64,000 bases of DNA. Origin: Chamaea fasciata (taxonomy: Eukaryota; Chordata; Aves; Passeriformes; Sylviidae). The notes below the pieces were generated by a model. It was not told where the DNA came from, did no database searches, and worked only from the letters and a program-made list of their open reading frames with translations. Within the stretch, counting starts at the first letter, position 1; each line of letters opens with the position of its first letter. The stretch is taken from NCBI GenBank assembly GCA_029207755.1, contig JARCOQ010000009.1, forward strand, positions 33,874,914 through 33,938,913, written 5' to 3'. Below are positions 27,170 to 39,000 of the stretch, piece by piece. Made by a program: the position numbers and the translations under genes.

Positions 27170-27365
27170 AGGTCAGTCACAGCTTTGTCCAGCTAAGTCT
27201 TGAAGACCTTCAAAGACAGAAATGTCACTGCATCTCTGTTCCAGTGCCGCACTGCAGGGAATAAATCCCCGGCTCTGCCCACACTCTCCCTGATTTTCTC
27301 TGCAGCTTGTGGCCACTGCCCTTAGTTGTGCCACCTGTCTCTACCAAGAGTGAGGGGCACCAGAG
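27170..27365 (-). mobile_element. Old diverged CR1 copy, antisense
   Basis: On the plus strand the order of landmarks is that of an antisense CR1 of an older subfamily: gtcttgaagaccttcaaaga, then ctctgttccagtgccgcac, then cctgattttctctgcagc followed by ttgtggccactgccctta. In younger copies these correspond to the 'groups of hits' boxes around ttgaacacctccagggatgg and ctgttccagtg. Divergence is high, the low-coordinate 3' end is not visible, and the boundaries are estimates. Confidence 0.65.
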
Positions 27366-27969
27366 TCACTGCAATTCTCTGGGGAAGCTGCAGTTTCTAT
27401 CCACTGTCCCTTGGCTGCCAGCTCCCCACGTTCAACTCTCAGTCTCTCCTCCTCCCCACAAGTCGTCTGCACTAAGGCCCAGCCCATCCTCAGTGTCCTC
27501 AGTTCTCCAGAAAGCTTTTCCCCAACAGTCTGAGTTTGGCAAGGCCTACTTTGGGCAGTGTACAATGGGTACCATCCTCTTTCCAAGGGTCACATCCTTA
27601 GATCTTTCCCATCTTATTTTGGCACTCCTGTTATAATCCATGTATCAACTTTGATGTTTGGCATGCTATCATTAAATATTGTTTATTTTACTATGAATGC
27701 TTCCTCAGAGATTTGCTTCACAGTATTTCCTGAAATCTATGTTCCCCTTCCTTAAAAATAAGCACATCAAAACCAACAGTATGCTGATATCATCTAGAAT
27801 TGCTCACTAAACACTTTGGACTTCAGACCAAGGAATCAGTTTCAGGCAATTATCAGAAGCCTCCCTAAACATCAAAAGTAAGGTTCCCAGGAAAACACTC
27901 ATGTTCTGGTACAAGGAATGCTACTTGAAGCTGCAAGTCAGGAAAGAAATTATAAACTTGAACCATAAG

Positions 27970-28020
27970 AAAAAAAAAAAAAAAAAACCAAAAAACAAAA
28001 AACAAACCCAAAACCTCCAA
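27970..28020 (+). repeat. Poly-A and A-rich simple sequence
   Basis: Eighteen A are followed by an A-rich string with scattered C. No LINE or processed-pseudogene body was recognised upstream, so it is called simple sequence only. Confidence 0.85.
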
Positions 28021-31000
28021 CTAAACAAGTTGCTTAAAAACATCTATGGGTTTCCCCAAACATCCCTGTTGCTTAGGAGGGTCATCAACAGTTTACTGCC
28101 TGACCTGGCTGCTAAGGCACAGTATTTCATTCCAAAGCATGGCTGCTACTTTATAGTGCTTGGGAAAGCTGAGGAATTCTGCAACAACTTTTTTTGCACA
28201 ATACCCAAGATACAGACCTTCCCATCTGCTTACTGAAGCTGTCTAGCGTTGAATTTTTAATGCCTGACAACAATCAAAAAGGAGTGTGAGTGACAGACAG
28301 TTGTACGTTCCTGCATGAAGCTCCATGACAAATGCTTCAGTTCTGAGGGATGCATTCCTTACACTTTTTCTGCTACCTACTGAATTATTCCAAACAACTG
28401 CAGCTGTTTAATAGCACTGGGTAAACTGAGTAGGTGGCCTGGTGTTCTCACTGACTGTGTCACAAAACAAAGCCTGCAGCAAACAAAACCGGCTTCAGAG
28501 ATGACCTTGCCCAGCAGTGGGATTCTGGTAGAAAACAGAATCCAGTCCCCAGAAAGCAAGGAGAAGCCCTATTTACAGAAATTTATTTGGCACATAATGC
28601 ATTCAATGCCACTTCTCCAAACACTGCCATGGATGGTGGTGACAGACTTACTGAGACAAGGTGAACAAAATGAAGACAAGCTTATCATTTATGATTTCAG
28701 CAAGAATCAATTTTACAATGCTAACAGATTTATAATCCAAACATACATACACAGGCATATATAAATCCTACTAAATTATGCATGTGCTCCCCCCATCAAG
28801 AGCTCCTGCATCATTTCCAGATCTAGAAGTTCATGGTTTATAAGGAAGGAAGCACAAAGGGCTGAGGGCATGCTGCCAGAAAGAAATCACTAAAAAAAAA
28901 ATCTTGGAGTGGAGTTAGATGTATGTAGTTGGAAATATTACTGGAGGGAGGTGGGGCGATCATATAACTTTATGATTATGATAGGGCATGGCACAAAACT
29001 ATGAATTTTACTATAAAACATAAAAAATGTATTACATGCAAAAATGAAAACTGTGGAAGGTGCTTTTTGCAAATTCCAATTTAGAAATTATCTCTATGAA
29101 GAACTTAAGAGTGAGCTACAGTTGAAGAAAAAAAAAGACACTGCAAATTTTCAGGTCTAAGGAAATCCTGAGACTGGATTCATATTCGCATTTTAAACCA
29201 AAACAGTCCTCATAGAAACAATGAAATAAACAATGAACTCTGAAGGACTGATGATTTATGAAATCAAGTTACTCACTTCACAGTGATGCTTAGGAGGCAA
29301 ACCATGCTCTGACATGTAAATGTCAGGGCTCCAGGACACGTCAGATGAAGGCAAAGCTGCTCATTAAGAACTAAAACACTCCAAATAGCAAAAAGCTTGT
29401 AAAATAGACAAAAGCTTCAGCTTCTGTAAGAAAGATGCCATCTCCAGCATATTACACTGTTCTAGAAGACAAGAGGATGAAATGATTCTTTGAATGTGTG
29501 ATGGCAAAGGAAATAAATAATCAACTGGTGCCTGAGACACAGCATGTTAGCCACGGACAAGTGCAACAGACACAGCATGCTTGTAACTCCCCAAAAATGC
29601 AAAGTGGCAACAGCATCAGGGTTTGTAGGTGCAAGATCGCTAGATAAACATTATGACAATGGTAATGAGATAAATAAAATGCCCCAGAGGCTCTGGAAAG
29701 CACATTCCAAAAGTTACAGAGCTGAAGTGAATGAAATGTCCTTAACAGTACAGAGGTCAAGGCACTTAAGAGCTTCTACAAGAAAGCCACAGCTGAAATG
29801 AAGGTAATGGTTTTGATATGGGCGTAGAGATAACCCTGTGCAAGTTCCAGAGTTTGCTTCAGGTAAAAATATGCAGTAAAAGAAATAGCAGGAGTTCCCT
29901 GGTCTTCTTATCAGCTTAGGGAAGGGCTGTCATTAATGAAGGGACTCTACTGAACCAGACCAGCCTAGTGGTCCTTAAGATCTAAAAGAGAGATATATTA
30001 AAAGGGATATATTAAAGTTATACAGATATTGGCAAGCCACAAGTCACTTCTTAATGTAGCTCCAAGTGAGGGAAGATTTATCATAAAATGTCACATTCAA
30101 TGACTAGAGAAGGGCAAGGTTACTTGAAAAAACTCAACAAACCAACCAACCAACAACCCAAGCCCACAAAACACTGGAGAGAGAAAAAAAGCCACTACTG
30201 CCCATTAGTATACTGCCATTCTCACTTTCCCTGTAGGGCCTGTGGAAACTGCAGAAGCAAAGACAACACTGGTGTTCAGTGGCATTCTCACTTTAAGGAA
30301 GGCTTCCCCAAACTGGCAAATTCGTTATCATGGGAACAAGATTAAGAATCCACCCAACATCCTCACTCTTCCAGTTCTTCCACCAATGTCACTCAAACCA
30401 AGAGACCCTTCCCCCAGCTCCCTCCCTGCTCCCCATGTAACTTAGGTGGAGCAAGACCACATGTGTCAACTCCACGGCAGGTAACAGAAAGGTATTTACG
30501 ATCCTAATCCAGGGAAATGACCTAACAACAAAAAAGCATCAAAACGTCCGTGCTGGGCACTCCAAGGCTGTCACAGAGCAAGGCCTAGGGGAGCAAGCAG
30601 TGCACTGAAGAGCACTTTCCTCTGAGTGCTTTAAATGATCACTAAGTGCAACAGCACTTTAAAGAAGCAGATGTGTAGTTAAAGGCACCTCAACGCCCAC
30701 ACAGTGCCTATAATCAACATGGGCATTACAATGTTATTAACAGTGAAGCAAAGATGTTTTCGAGCTACAGGAAGGGAAGAAGAGATTGGCAAATAGAATT
30801 TACAGTGTTCAGGGTAATTTTCTGATTACCTGAAACACAAAAAATGTTGGTACTCCCCCTCTATTGTTCAGAACATTCTCATACTGGAAGCAAAATCCAG
30901 TGTTTAAAGACAAAATTTTTAACAGAATTTCACAGAAGCATCAGAACAGAGTCCTACAGAAAAAAAAGCCTCACTGCAGACTTCGCTAAATGGAGGTTAT

Positions 31001-32278
31001 TGACTCTGTAATAGAGAAACAGCCACAAGAATGAAGGGATACTGCCTAAGTTATAGTCTTAAAATCATCATGGTACCTCATAAAAAGGCATATTCTAGGC
31101 TAAGTCATGTAAATACCCGCAGTGTTCTTCTTGGCCCATTTTTTTCCCCTTTTAGTTCTTAAAATAATTCTGCTGAACAGTTTCTTATAAGCTGTCCCTT
31201 GCCTGGGTTGTACAACAACTTCACAAGTTCATCAACTCCATAAGCTTGCATGCTCAGGCCTCTCTCCTTCAAATGTTTTGGGGATTTTCAGGTTTTTGTA
31301 TATTTTGAAGTGACAAGAACCAATCCTCTTCTTCAGCAGTTCTTTGGATTTCATAAGCAAGGGTAAAAATCACTGAATACTAAACAGACTTGAACAGCAA
31401 GCATTCTCTTTAGATCTCATTCCAACAGCGACGAACAACTGGTGAAAAATATTTTTTCACTGTCTTTCTAAATTAATAAAACTTATGATTTTTTGTGTGC
31501 CCCACAGAATGGGTAAGGTTCATCCACCTCATTTTAGCCACCCCTAAATAATTTAGAATAATGTTGATTATGTTGGTATTTTTTGCTCTAAAACAAGAGG
31601 TAAGGACCTTCAACAGCCCACTCATCCCATCTAAGGATCCTATCTGAAGATACATCTTAGGAAAAGCCAGCGAAGTCTCTGGAGGTGCTCCTCTCTCCCC
31701 ATGCTGGCTCAGGCAGTTCTGCCAAAAGATGACAAAATCAGTACTAAGTGTCAGAACGGGCAGGGCAAAACACAAACCCCTCTTGCATTTCCTCTTGGGA
31801 GGGCGTCTTGTGGGTGAAAGAGTCACACTTCTGAAGAAGAACAATCTTTACTGCAGAAGACTCGAGGCAAGGGACAAAGGAAACTGACAGCCATTTCACA
31901 TCAGCTGCTGTGACAAACCTGTAAACTGGAATTGAAAAAGGCAAGTGAAGCAGCCAGGAAAATACAAGCCATTAGCTTGTGCACAGGCTTGCAAGACATG
32001 GAAAAGCTGGATAAAAAGCCCAAGAAGGAAGGAGGCTTGTATCATGAAAACACCACTGTCTTTTTATGGCTAAGAAAAATTAACTTTTCCCAGAGGAAAT
32101 CAATATAGTAAATTTAATCCACCCTGGAGAATCAATTAATGAATTACTGTACAGGAAAACTCTGTTTCAGGTGTAGCAGATTAGTATTAATATAGGGCTG
32201 TTCAAGTGCTCACACTGAAAGGACTGTGAAGGGAAAGGGAGGACTGGAAGGTGACCAAAACAGCAATCTTGGGACCAG

Positions 32279-32316
32279 GAAATAAATAAATAAATGCATT
32301 AGCATAAATAAATAAA
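32279..32316 (+). repeat. (AAAT)n microsatellite, interrupted
   Basis: Runs of AAAT at 32279-32294 and 32304-32316 are separated by gcattagcat. Confidence 0.9.
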
Positions 32317-32500
32317 CTCATTCATACTGGCACATAATATCATGTTAAAATATGCCGCCAAAAAAGTAACTGAGGCCTGTGAAGGTTTTAAAGAAAATCA
32401 CTGAACACAAACCCAAGTACTCCAGCAGAGGTCTAAAAGCTTAATGTCTTTGGCCCACTGCAGACTTGAGGCAGTTAAAATACTTCTCCACCTTTTTCAC

Positions 32501-32522
32501 TTTTTTTTTTTTTTTTTTTTTT
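32501..32522 (+). repeat. Poly-T run (22 T)
   Basis: An uninterrupted run of 22 T, the longest homopolymer noticed in the window. On the plus strand it is followed by ACAG, so it resembles a splice-acceptor tract, but no plausible exon follows. Confidence 0.92.
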
Positions 32523-35500
32523 ACAGAATCTGTAGACATCCAAGTAACTAAAGAATTTATATATGTATTTACACATATATGTATATCATTATACTTTGGC
32601 ATTAAAGCAGGACTGCAGACCAAATTTACAATACAGACTTTTTACTCTATCAACAGATATATGCCATAATATAAATTGTTGACTTAAATTTAACTGCTGC
32701 AGACTCTGGCAGGCAATAAAATAACAGAGGAGACTGGTATTTAAAAGTCCAGAACAAGACCATCCTTCCAGTTCTGAGGAAGAAATACCTTAGGATTTTA
32801 TAAACAGAGTTCCTAAAGGTTTTCACTTTGCTTTGACACAACCGTACACAAACCCTACCAAAATGCAACAATCGGCGTAGTTCAATCTAACAAACAGTGC
32901 CAGACATTAGGAGCAGCAGAGGCATGAGTAGTGAAGTTTTCACAGCCTTAACCACACCAGAACACAGCCTCAAGGCAACTACTTTACCCTCGTACAGTCA
33001 GACAATGCTGCACCCACCGCCTCCGCAGGTGAACACACAGCCCCACGGCCGAACGCTTTTCTCCAGGGTCCCCAAGGTTTCACACAGGCCTTGGGCCACG
33101 CTGCTCAGTGCTGGCTTACAACCATAACCATCTGCACTCACACAAAGCCGAGAGCAGGGGACAGAGCACGGCCCGGTGTCACTGTGGTGTGAACAGGGGC
33201 ACAGCCAGCACAGCGCTCTCCCACAGCCCCACCAGCACAGCCTCAAGGACTGGGGATCAGCGGGAACTCTGCAAGGGCCCTGGCAGTGCAACTACGGAGT
33301 CACAGCACCATTCCGCTCCAGCTAGACTAAGATCACCAAGTCCCTCTGTAACTATGGCCAACATGAGATCATATATTCTCTTCCCACAGTCTTGGGAAGA
33401 GACTTCATTATTCTAAATTGAGCCTGTGGACAGCAGCCTTCTCAAATCCGTGACCCTGGCACACGCCCATGCAGTGACCTGCATAAAGCAGCTCTTTGGA
33501 AACACAGCTGGGTGTGATCACACAACCACAATGTCCTAACTCATGTCATGCACACACAGAGGGCAAACCAAGGGGTATAGCAAGGCTGCAAAGGCAGCTT
33601 CACTTCTGGTATTATTTAACTTCTAAAAGCTCAACTCTACACCATGGATGGGGCTTTTACAGAGCCTTGTTGTTAGTCTTCTTGGGGGTTTCTTTCTTGT
33701 TCAGGGAAAGGGAAGGGGTAAAAAAGAGGAACAGGATAAACACACCTGAGAAAGCAGACAATCCATTGTATGGTGCTGCAGAGATGCACTTGGCTGCCAA
33801 CAGCTCGTAGGTACACCAGACTACACCTGAGCTCAGAAATTAGGCTCCAGCTTTTAATAGTCATTTTGTGGCAGTATTCAGACACCACTGTCAAATAGCT
33901 CACTTCATCTTAAATACATCTGTTGTCTTCCAGTTGAAGAGACAGATTCAGTAATCTTTTGCTCTTTCCTTGCACACTGCAACGCAGAGAATTAAACCTC
34001 TTTCTTTTCTTAAAAATTACCTCATCATATATTCTACAATTTAACCTTGATCTTTGTTCTAACAAGCAGTAAATATATCTGCTCCTCTTTAAGCAAATTT
34101 TCCCCCTTCTGTTACCTCCAGTTTGAATCCTTCCTCTTTCTTCTCCCATTTACTCTTCAGTTTTCATTCTTAGTTCTCTGCTATTTCCATGTATGCTCCT
34201 TGTCTGTAATTTTGTTTTCACTAACTCTATACTCCGCCTACAATAATTTCTCATCAATAACACTGCACCTCTTCCTTCACTGCCCCAGGTTATTTGTGAA
34301 AGTTAACTGAAGAGGTAGGTTATGGCAGCATAGATACAGAGTTCTCTCCTAGTGAAGTGTCCCTTTACAAGACCCAGGTGGGATAGAGTGGTTTAGGTTA
34401 CACCTGTGGGCTACAACCTACCTGCATTTTACCTGTAAGCTGAAAAAGATAAATAAAACAAAACCAAGCAGCCCTCACACAGTTCAATATCTGTTCACTG
34501 CAGATCATACAAATACAGGTGAAAATGAGAAGTCCATGTGTCTTTTTTCCACTCTTATTGAACAACATAAAGACAGTGAATTCTTTGAAGCACCGCGAAG
34601 TCATTTGAAATGTGACCACTCTCGATGTCCCTTGAAACAAGCAGACATTCCAACCACAACCAGTTTTACGCCTCCCAGTCTTCTGCAGACAGACAGGTTT
34701 AGGTATATTATATATATTACTGCCAAAGCAAGGCAACAGAACAGAAATCAATGTCAACTCCTAATGTCTTTAAACACTATCAGTTTCAAGAAAAACAGGT
34801 TCAGCTTTTACATAAGAATCAAAACTATGCTTTTCTATGCTGCTTCCCTCTCAGTGTTAGTCACAGTACTTCCAGAAATCGTGAAGAAAGGAGTGCAATG
34901 GTAAAAATTTTTCAATTTTCCCAACAAAATACCAGAAAGCAAGATAAAAACAAGCAAGGCTATTTCAAACTCTTCCCACTGTTCTTTCTCTTTTGCCACT
35001 TCACTGCAATGTCGGTTTACTCTTGTTCACATGAAGACAGTTCTGCCCTGGACATATTTGAACTTATTAAGAAAGAGCTCAAACAAAATTCCCATCCTTT
35101 CTTGTGGTAAAATAAAGCAAATATCAGTTAAATGTAAGGAATTAGACATTTGTTTAGATTGACAGAGCTGGGAATTAGACCTCTGAGTTCAGGAAGCCAA
35201 ATCCTGTATTCCAGGGATGTACAGACTTGCTAGAAAATCTCTTAGAAGCAGCTTAACTGCTCAACTATTAGACTTGCAACCATTTAAAACATGGAAGTAC
35301 TGGGAACACCACAGCTTTTTTTAAATTTTTTTTTAAATTTAGTATATATTATGAAAAGCCAGGGATTCATTTATGGAAAAACACAGGAACCACTTACAGA
35401 ATAGTGCAGTTACACCCCCTGTGGCCAGTACAGGCACTTTCCAAATAGGGTGCCCTCTTTTTTAATATTATGGAAACATAAAGGAGACTGCTAAACATTC

Positions 35501-35880
35501 TAGAGCATTTCAAATTTGTTTTGCAGAACTGAAGACCTTTTGGGACATCTGCTTACCAGTCTTTAAAGTGGCAGTACACACAAATCATGCACCTGCTCCT
35601 CTGAGTTTGCCTTTCACCTGCTTAGAGCAGGCGTGGTGAGGCCAGGCACCAAAGCAGGAAGGTGCTACCTCGTTAGTCACAAGTCTCCAAACAACGTCAC
35701 ACGCACTAAGGACCCCAGTAACAATCTCCATTACTCTAAGAAACCTTACAGAGATCACGTAATTCAAATAAAATTTTAAAAATTAAGTGTTGAACCGCAC
35801 AGGCTCATGCTAACTCAACAGCCTGCTAAAAGGAGAGGGAACCATCAGTGTACGACCTGTGCATTACATCAGTGCCTTAC

Positions 35881-36081
35881 CAGCCCTGGAGAGGTGCTGC
35901 ACGTGCATCATGACGCCCTGGGTGTAGGCTCCCGGCTCGTAGTTGTCCATCTCCCCGGCCACGATGTGCGCGACCCTGGCGGCGCGGCCGCGGATGGCGC
36001 CGGCGGCGCGGTCCAGGCCCTCGGCGTCCTGCTCGCGCAGCGCCACGATGCAGCGGTTCACGTCCTCCAGGATGTGGCTCT
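35881..36081 (-). CDS. CTNNA3: CTNNA3 (alpha-T-catenin) internal exon, M-III bundle, CpG-rich
   Basis: This 201-bp exon encodes the core of the alpha-catenin M-III helical bundle. It contributes AG, then 66 whole codons starting SHILEDVNRC and including DRAAGAIRGRAARVAHIV and GEMDNYEPGAYT, then one G. The RGRAAR arginines, which lie in the M-domain interface implicated in autoinhibition of the family, are intact. The acceptor is gtgcttgcAG/AGAGCC and the donor AGGGCTG/GTAAGG on the minus strand. The end of the exon (QHLSRA) is the part least like the mammalian protein as I recall it. The base composition is odd: by hand count about 144 of 201 bases are G or C, with about 26 CpG dinucleotides, and third codon positions are nearly all G or C. 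The two other exons here are AT-rich. Open reading on the plus strand across this exon is a shadow of that composition. Confidence 0.94.
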
Positions 36082-39000
36082 CTGCAAGCACAAGGCACGG
36101 CTTTAACATCCCCTGAGGCACCCACACACCACCGACACAGCTGAGCTGGGCTGCCAAACTTACAGTGCAAACCTACGCCGAACTGCCTTGAAGCTCTAAC
36201 AATTTACTGATTCCTACAGTTCAAAGGCACTGTCACACTCTCCTGTAAGCAGCAGCAACAATAAAATACTGAGCCAGAAAGTGTTATAAAAATACAAAAC
36301 CACAAAACCTTACATGCAAAGTAAATATTTGCAAAATAAAGAAAAATTTATTAAGGCTGCTACTTTATTGTTGAAACCTTAAGCCGCTGTGACATCTTCC
36401 ATAATCAGATGAGTCTCCAATGACAAACAGTTGCCCAACAATTAAACTAACTTCTTTTACATCCTTAGGATGCTCGTGCTAAATGAGCAAACTATCACCC
36501 TCTCTTTCTCTAGATAAAAATTTTTCAACTGACAATAGTAAAGTTGTGTTTGTGCTAACCAAAGCATTCTTTGATGCTCAAATATATAGAAATGGGGGGA
36601 AAAAAGCCAGCAGCAGGAAGGACAAAGGAGAAAATAGTGGTACTAAAGACTGGTCCTAAACTGAAGTGTAACAAGCCCAACTAAGGATTCAAATCAAGCT
36701 AGAGAGATTGGTTATGTCGTATGTTATTACTTCCATCTATACAACCAATATTGAAGGACATACTCCTTTTTTTTCAGGCAAAGTAATGCAAATATAAAAC
36801 TAAATTTACGGTACAAAGGTAGTATCGTAAAATACGGTTTTAAATGATAATATATTTAATACTTTAAAGCTTAGACACTTCATAAAAACTTCCCTATTAG
36901 TGCCGGTATCGAATTTCCTTTCCTACACAGATCTACAATCTGCTTTGTCTCTCAAGAGACTGTACTACAAGAACATTAGACATGCACTTTGTGAAGGCAA
37001 TAGATTTGCTCCATCTTCAGAAGTACCAGTGAAACTTCCCTTGCACTAAGCCATGAATGAATTCAGAGCTTACAGGTTTCTTGTTATTTCACATGACTGC
37101 CATTCCGTACATGAGTATTAAATTATGTTTTACGTTATCCAATAAATTAGACAATCACAGTAACTTGGACAGATAAAACACACCATTAGGTAATCCTAAA
37201 CTACTACCTGTGCATGACTATCTTGGGATTCTGCCTATGCAAAAACTGATGAATTCTGGTTCAGTTTATGAAATGGCTGCATCACAAAATGTCTCTGTAA
37301 ACATAAATCATCCTTATCCTTTTCAGATCCATGCCACCACCTCCATGGTGTGCAGAAAGAGTTTAGCGATGTCGACTTTGTCAGCACTGTGTGTTCAGCA
37401 TGTGCATATCTGGTAGCTGCACCCGTGGGCTGACGGCTCCATGGCAGCTACCTCAGTTCCTCCAGTGTCAAACACAACACGTCCAGCTGGAAACAAGGGG
37501 CCAGAGGAGCAGGTGCACAAAGATGTTCCAGGTTCTAACCTGTGCTCTACAGGTTGTATCTCACCTTTCCTTTTCCAGGCATCTCTTCCTGTGTGCTTCC
37601 ACAGAGGGGAGGCTTCCAAACGAACCAGTTTGTCAATGTGCACAATGATGGATATAGAGGTCAGACATGCACAGAATGCAGAAGAAGTGACTAAAAGCCC
37701 CACTTCTGCTGCCACAGTTACATCCAAAATAAAGCAGTATGGGCCACCAGTGCATTAGTTTTAATACTCTCCATGTGTTAGTAGAGACAATGACAGAATG
37801 GATAGTACAACCACCCCTTTAAGGGCCTTGCTGTGAAGAATACGCTGCTTTTTACTGTCCAGCAAAGACAGCAATTAAAGGTCTGTGTAAACAGGGCTCT
37901 TCCAGGACCTACCAAGCAAAATCTCTGTAATGGAAAAGCACAGTTACCTGGTTATTTCATATGACATGAACCTTAGGGGCATGAAAAAAGTTAAACTGCA
38001 CACGGCCTCACGGACATACTGTATGAATGGAACACATGGTGGAAAGTTCCCAGTTTCCCAACCTTTTGAAGGGAATGGTACAAACAACACTTTTATGGAA
38101 CAGCAAACTTGAGAGCGGATGCTCAACAGAAATGCAATTAGACCTGTATTTTGTAAGCCTGAGATTCCCATCAGCAGCTTCCTTCCTAACTGGCAAGACT
38201 ACTTCCAAACCACTTTAGAATTGGATATAAATTAGACTGTGATGTATGCTCTCAGATACTGTGTTTCAAAGACGAACAAGAAGGACACAGATTTTAAGAA
38301 TTTTGTATTGTCCATCCGCCTCATACTAGAAAAGCAGTGCCACAGCTTTTCTTGCTCCATCCGTCCGTGGCCACACGTCAGGGGTCACAGGGGACCTGCC
38401 CAATGCCATCTGTGTATCCCACACTCCCAAGCCCTTGGCAGCACGGCACCGTGTGCACTCTGCACACACAAAAATCACAGGTGAGCCTGTCCCCAGCACA
38501 GGCACTGCCCAGAGCACGTGCTGGATAACCACAGCCAACAAAGTAGCCTCTCACCATGTTCTGAAGCTCTTCCCAGATGAGCTACTTCCCAATCAATAAA
38601 ACTTCGCTTAACTTCATTTTCCCAAGGCACAAGTAAGCTTATACATTTGCCTTAGGAGATCTAAGAGAAAAGAAACAGCACTGGTCACAGTCCAGCTGAG
38701 ATTGTTTTAGGCTCTATCTTTCTTACAGATATACTTCCTCCTCCTAGACCAAATGCATTAGGTCAACTTTTGATTTTCAGCCAAGTATCTTACTTTCCAA
38801 AGCAGAAAAGGAAGATTAGGATGATGGACCACCTCTTTGTCATGAGTCAGTGTCTAGCAGAAGAGTTAATTGTAACAGTGGATTGATAGATGTTTAAGGA
38901 AATTGTCAGATTGCCATGGTTGCCACAGCAATTATCGTGGGCAGTGCACTGCACCTTCTGATTTCCCTCTGGGACTTTGGTGTTAGTCAAAAATGGCCAA

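Larger units (their letters stand above)
17339..35880 (-). other. CTNNA3: Complete CTNNA3 intron (18,542 bp, phase 1)
   Basis: The intron runs from the GTAAGG donor next to 35881 to the AG acceptor at 17339-17340. It contains an ERVL-type LTR at 20384-21019, an old antisense CR1 copy around 27170-27365, A-rich and T-rich runs (20265-20279, 27970-27987, 32501-32522), (AAAT)n at 32279-32316, a short imperfect duplication near 26423-26481 and a GC-richer patch at about 33000-33310. The remainder is AT-rich sequence without recognisable genes. The human counterpart is very much longer as I recall, since CTNNA3 is one of the largest human genes. Confidence 0.85.

Noticed and set aside
27970..28020. 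Poly-A stretch considered as the tail of a processed pseudogene
   Set aside because: No coding-like sequence or polyadenylation signal precedes it, and no flanking target duplication was seen.
35807..36106. Plus-strand 99-codon open frame across the GC-rich region
   Set aside because: It is the antisense shadow of the CTNNA3 exon at 35881-36081; the codon pattern and splice sites support only the minus strand.
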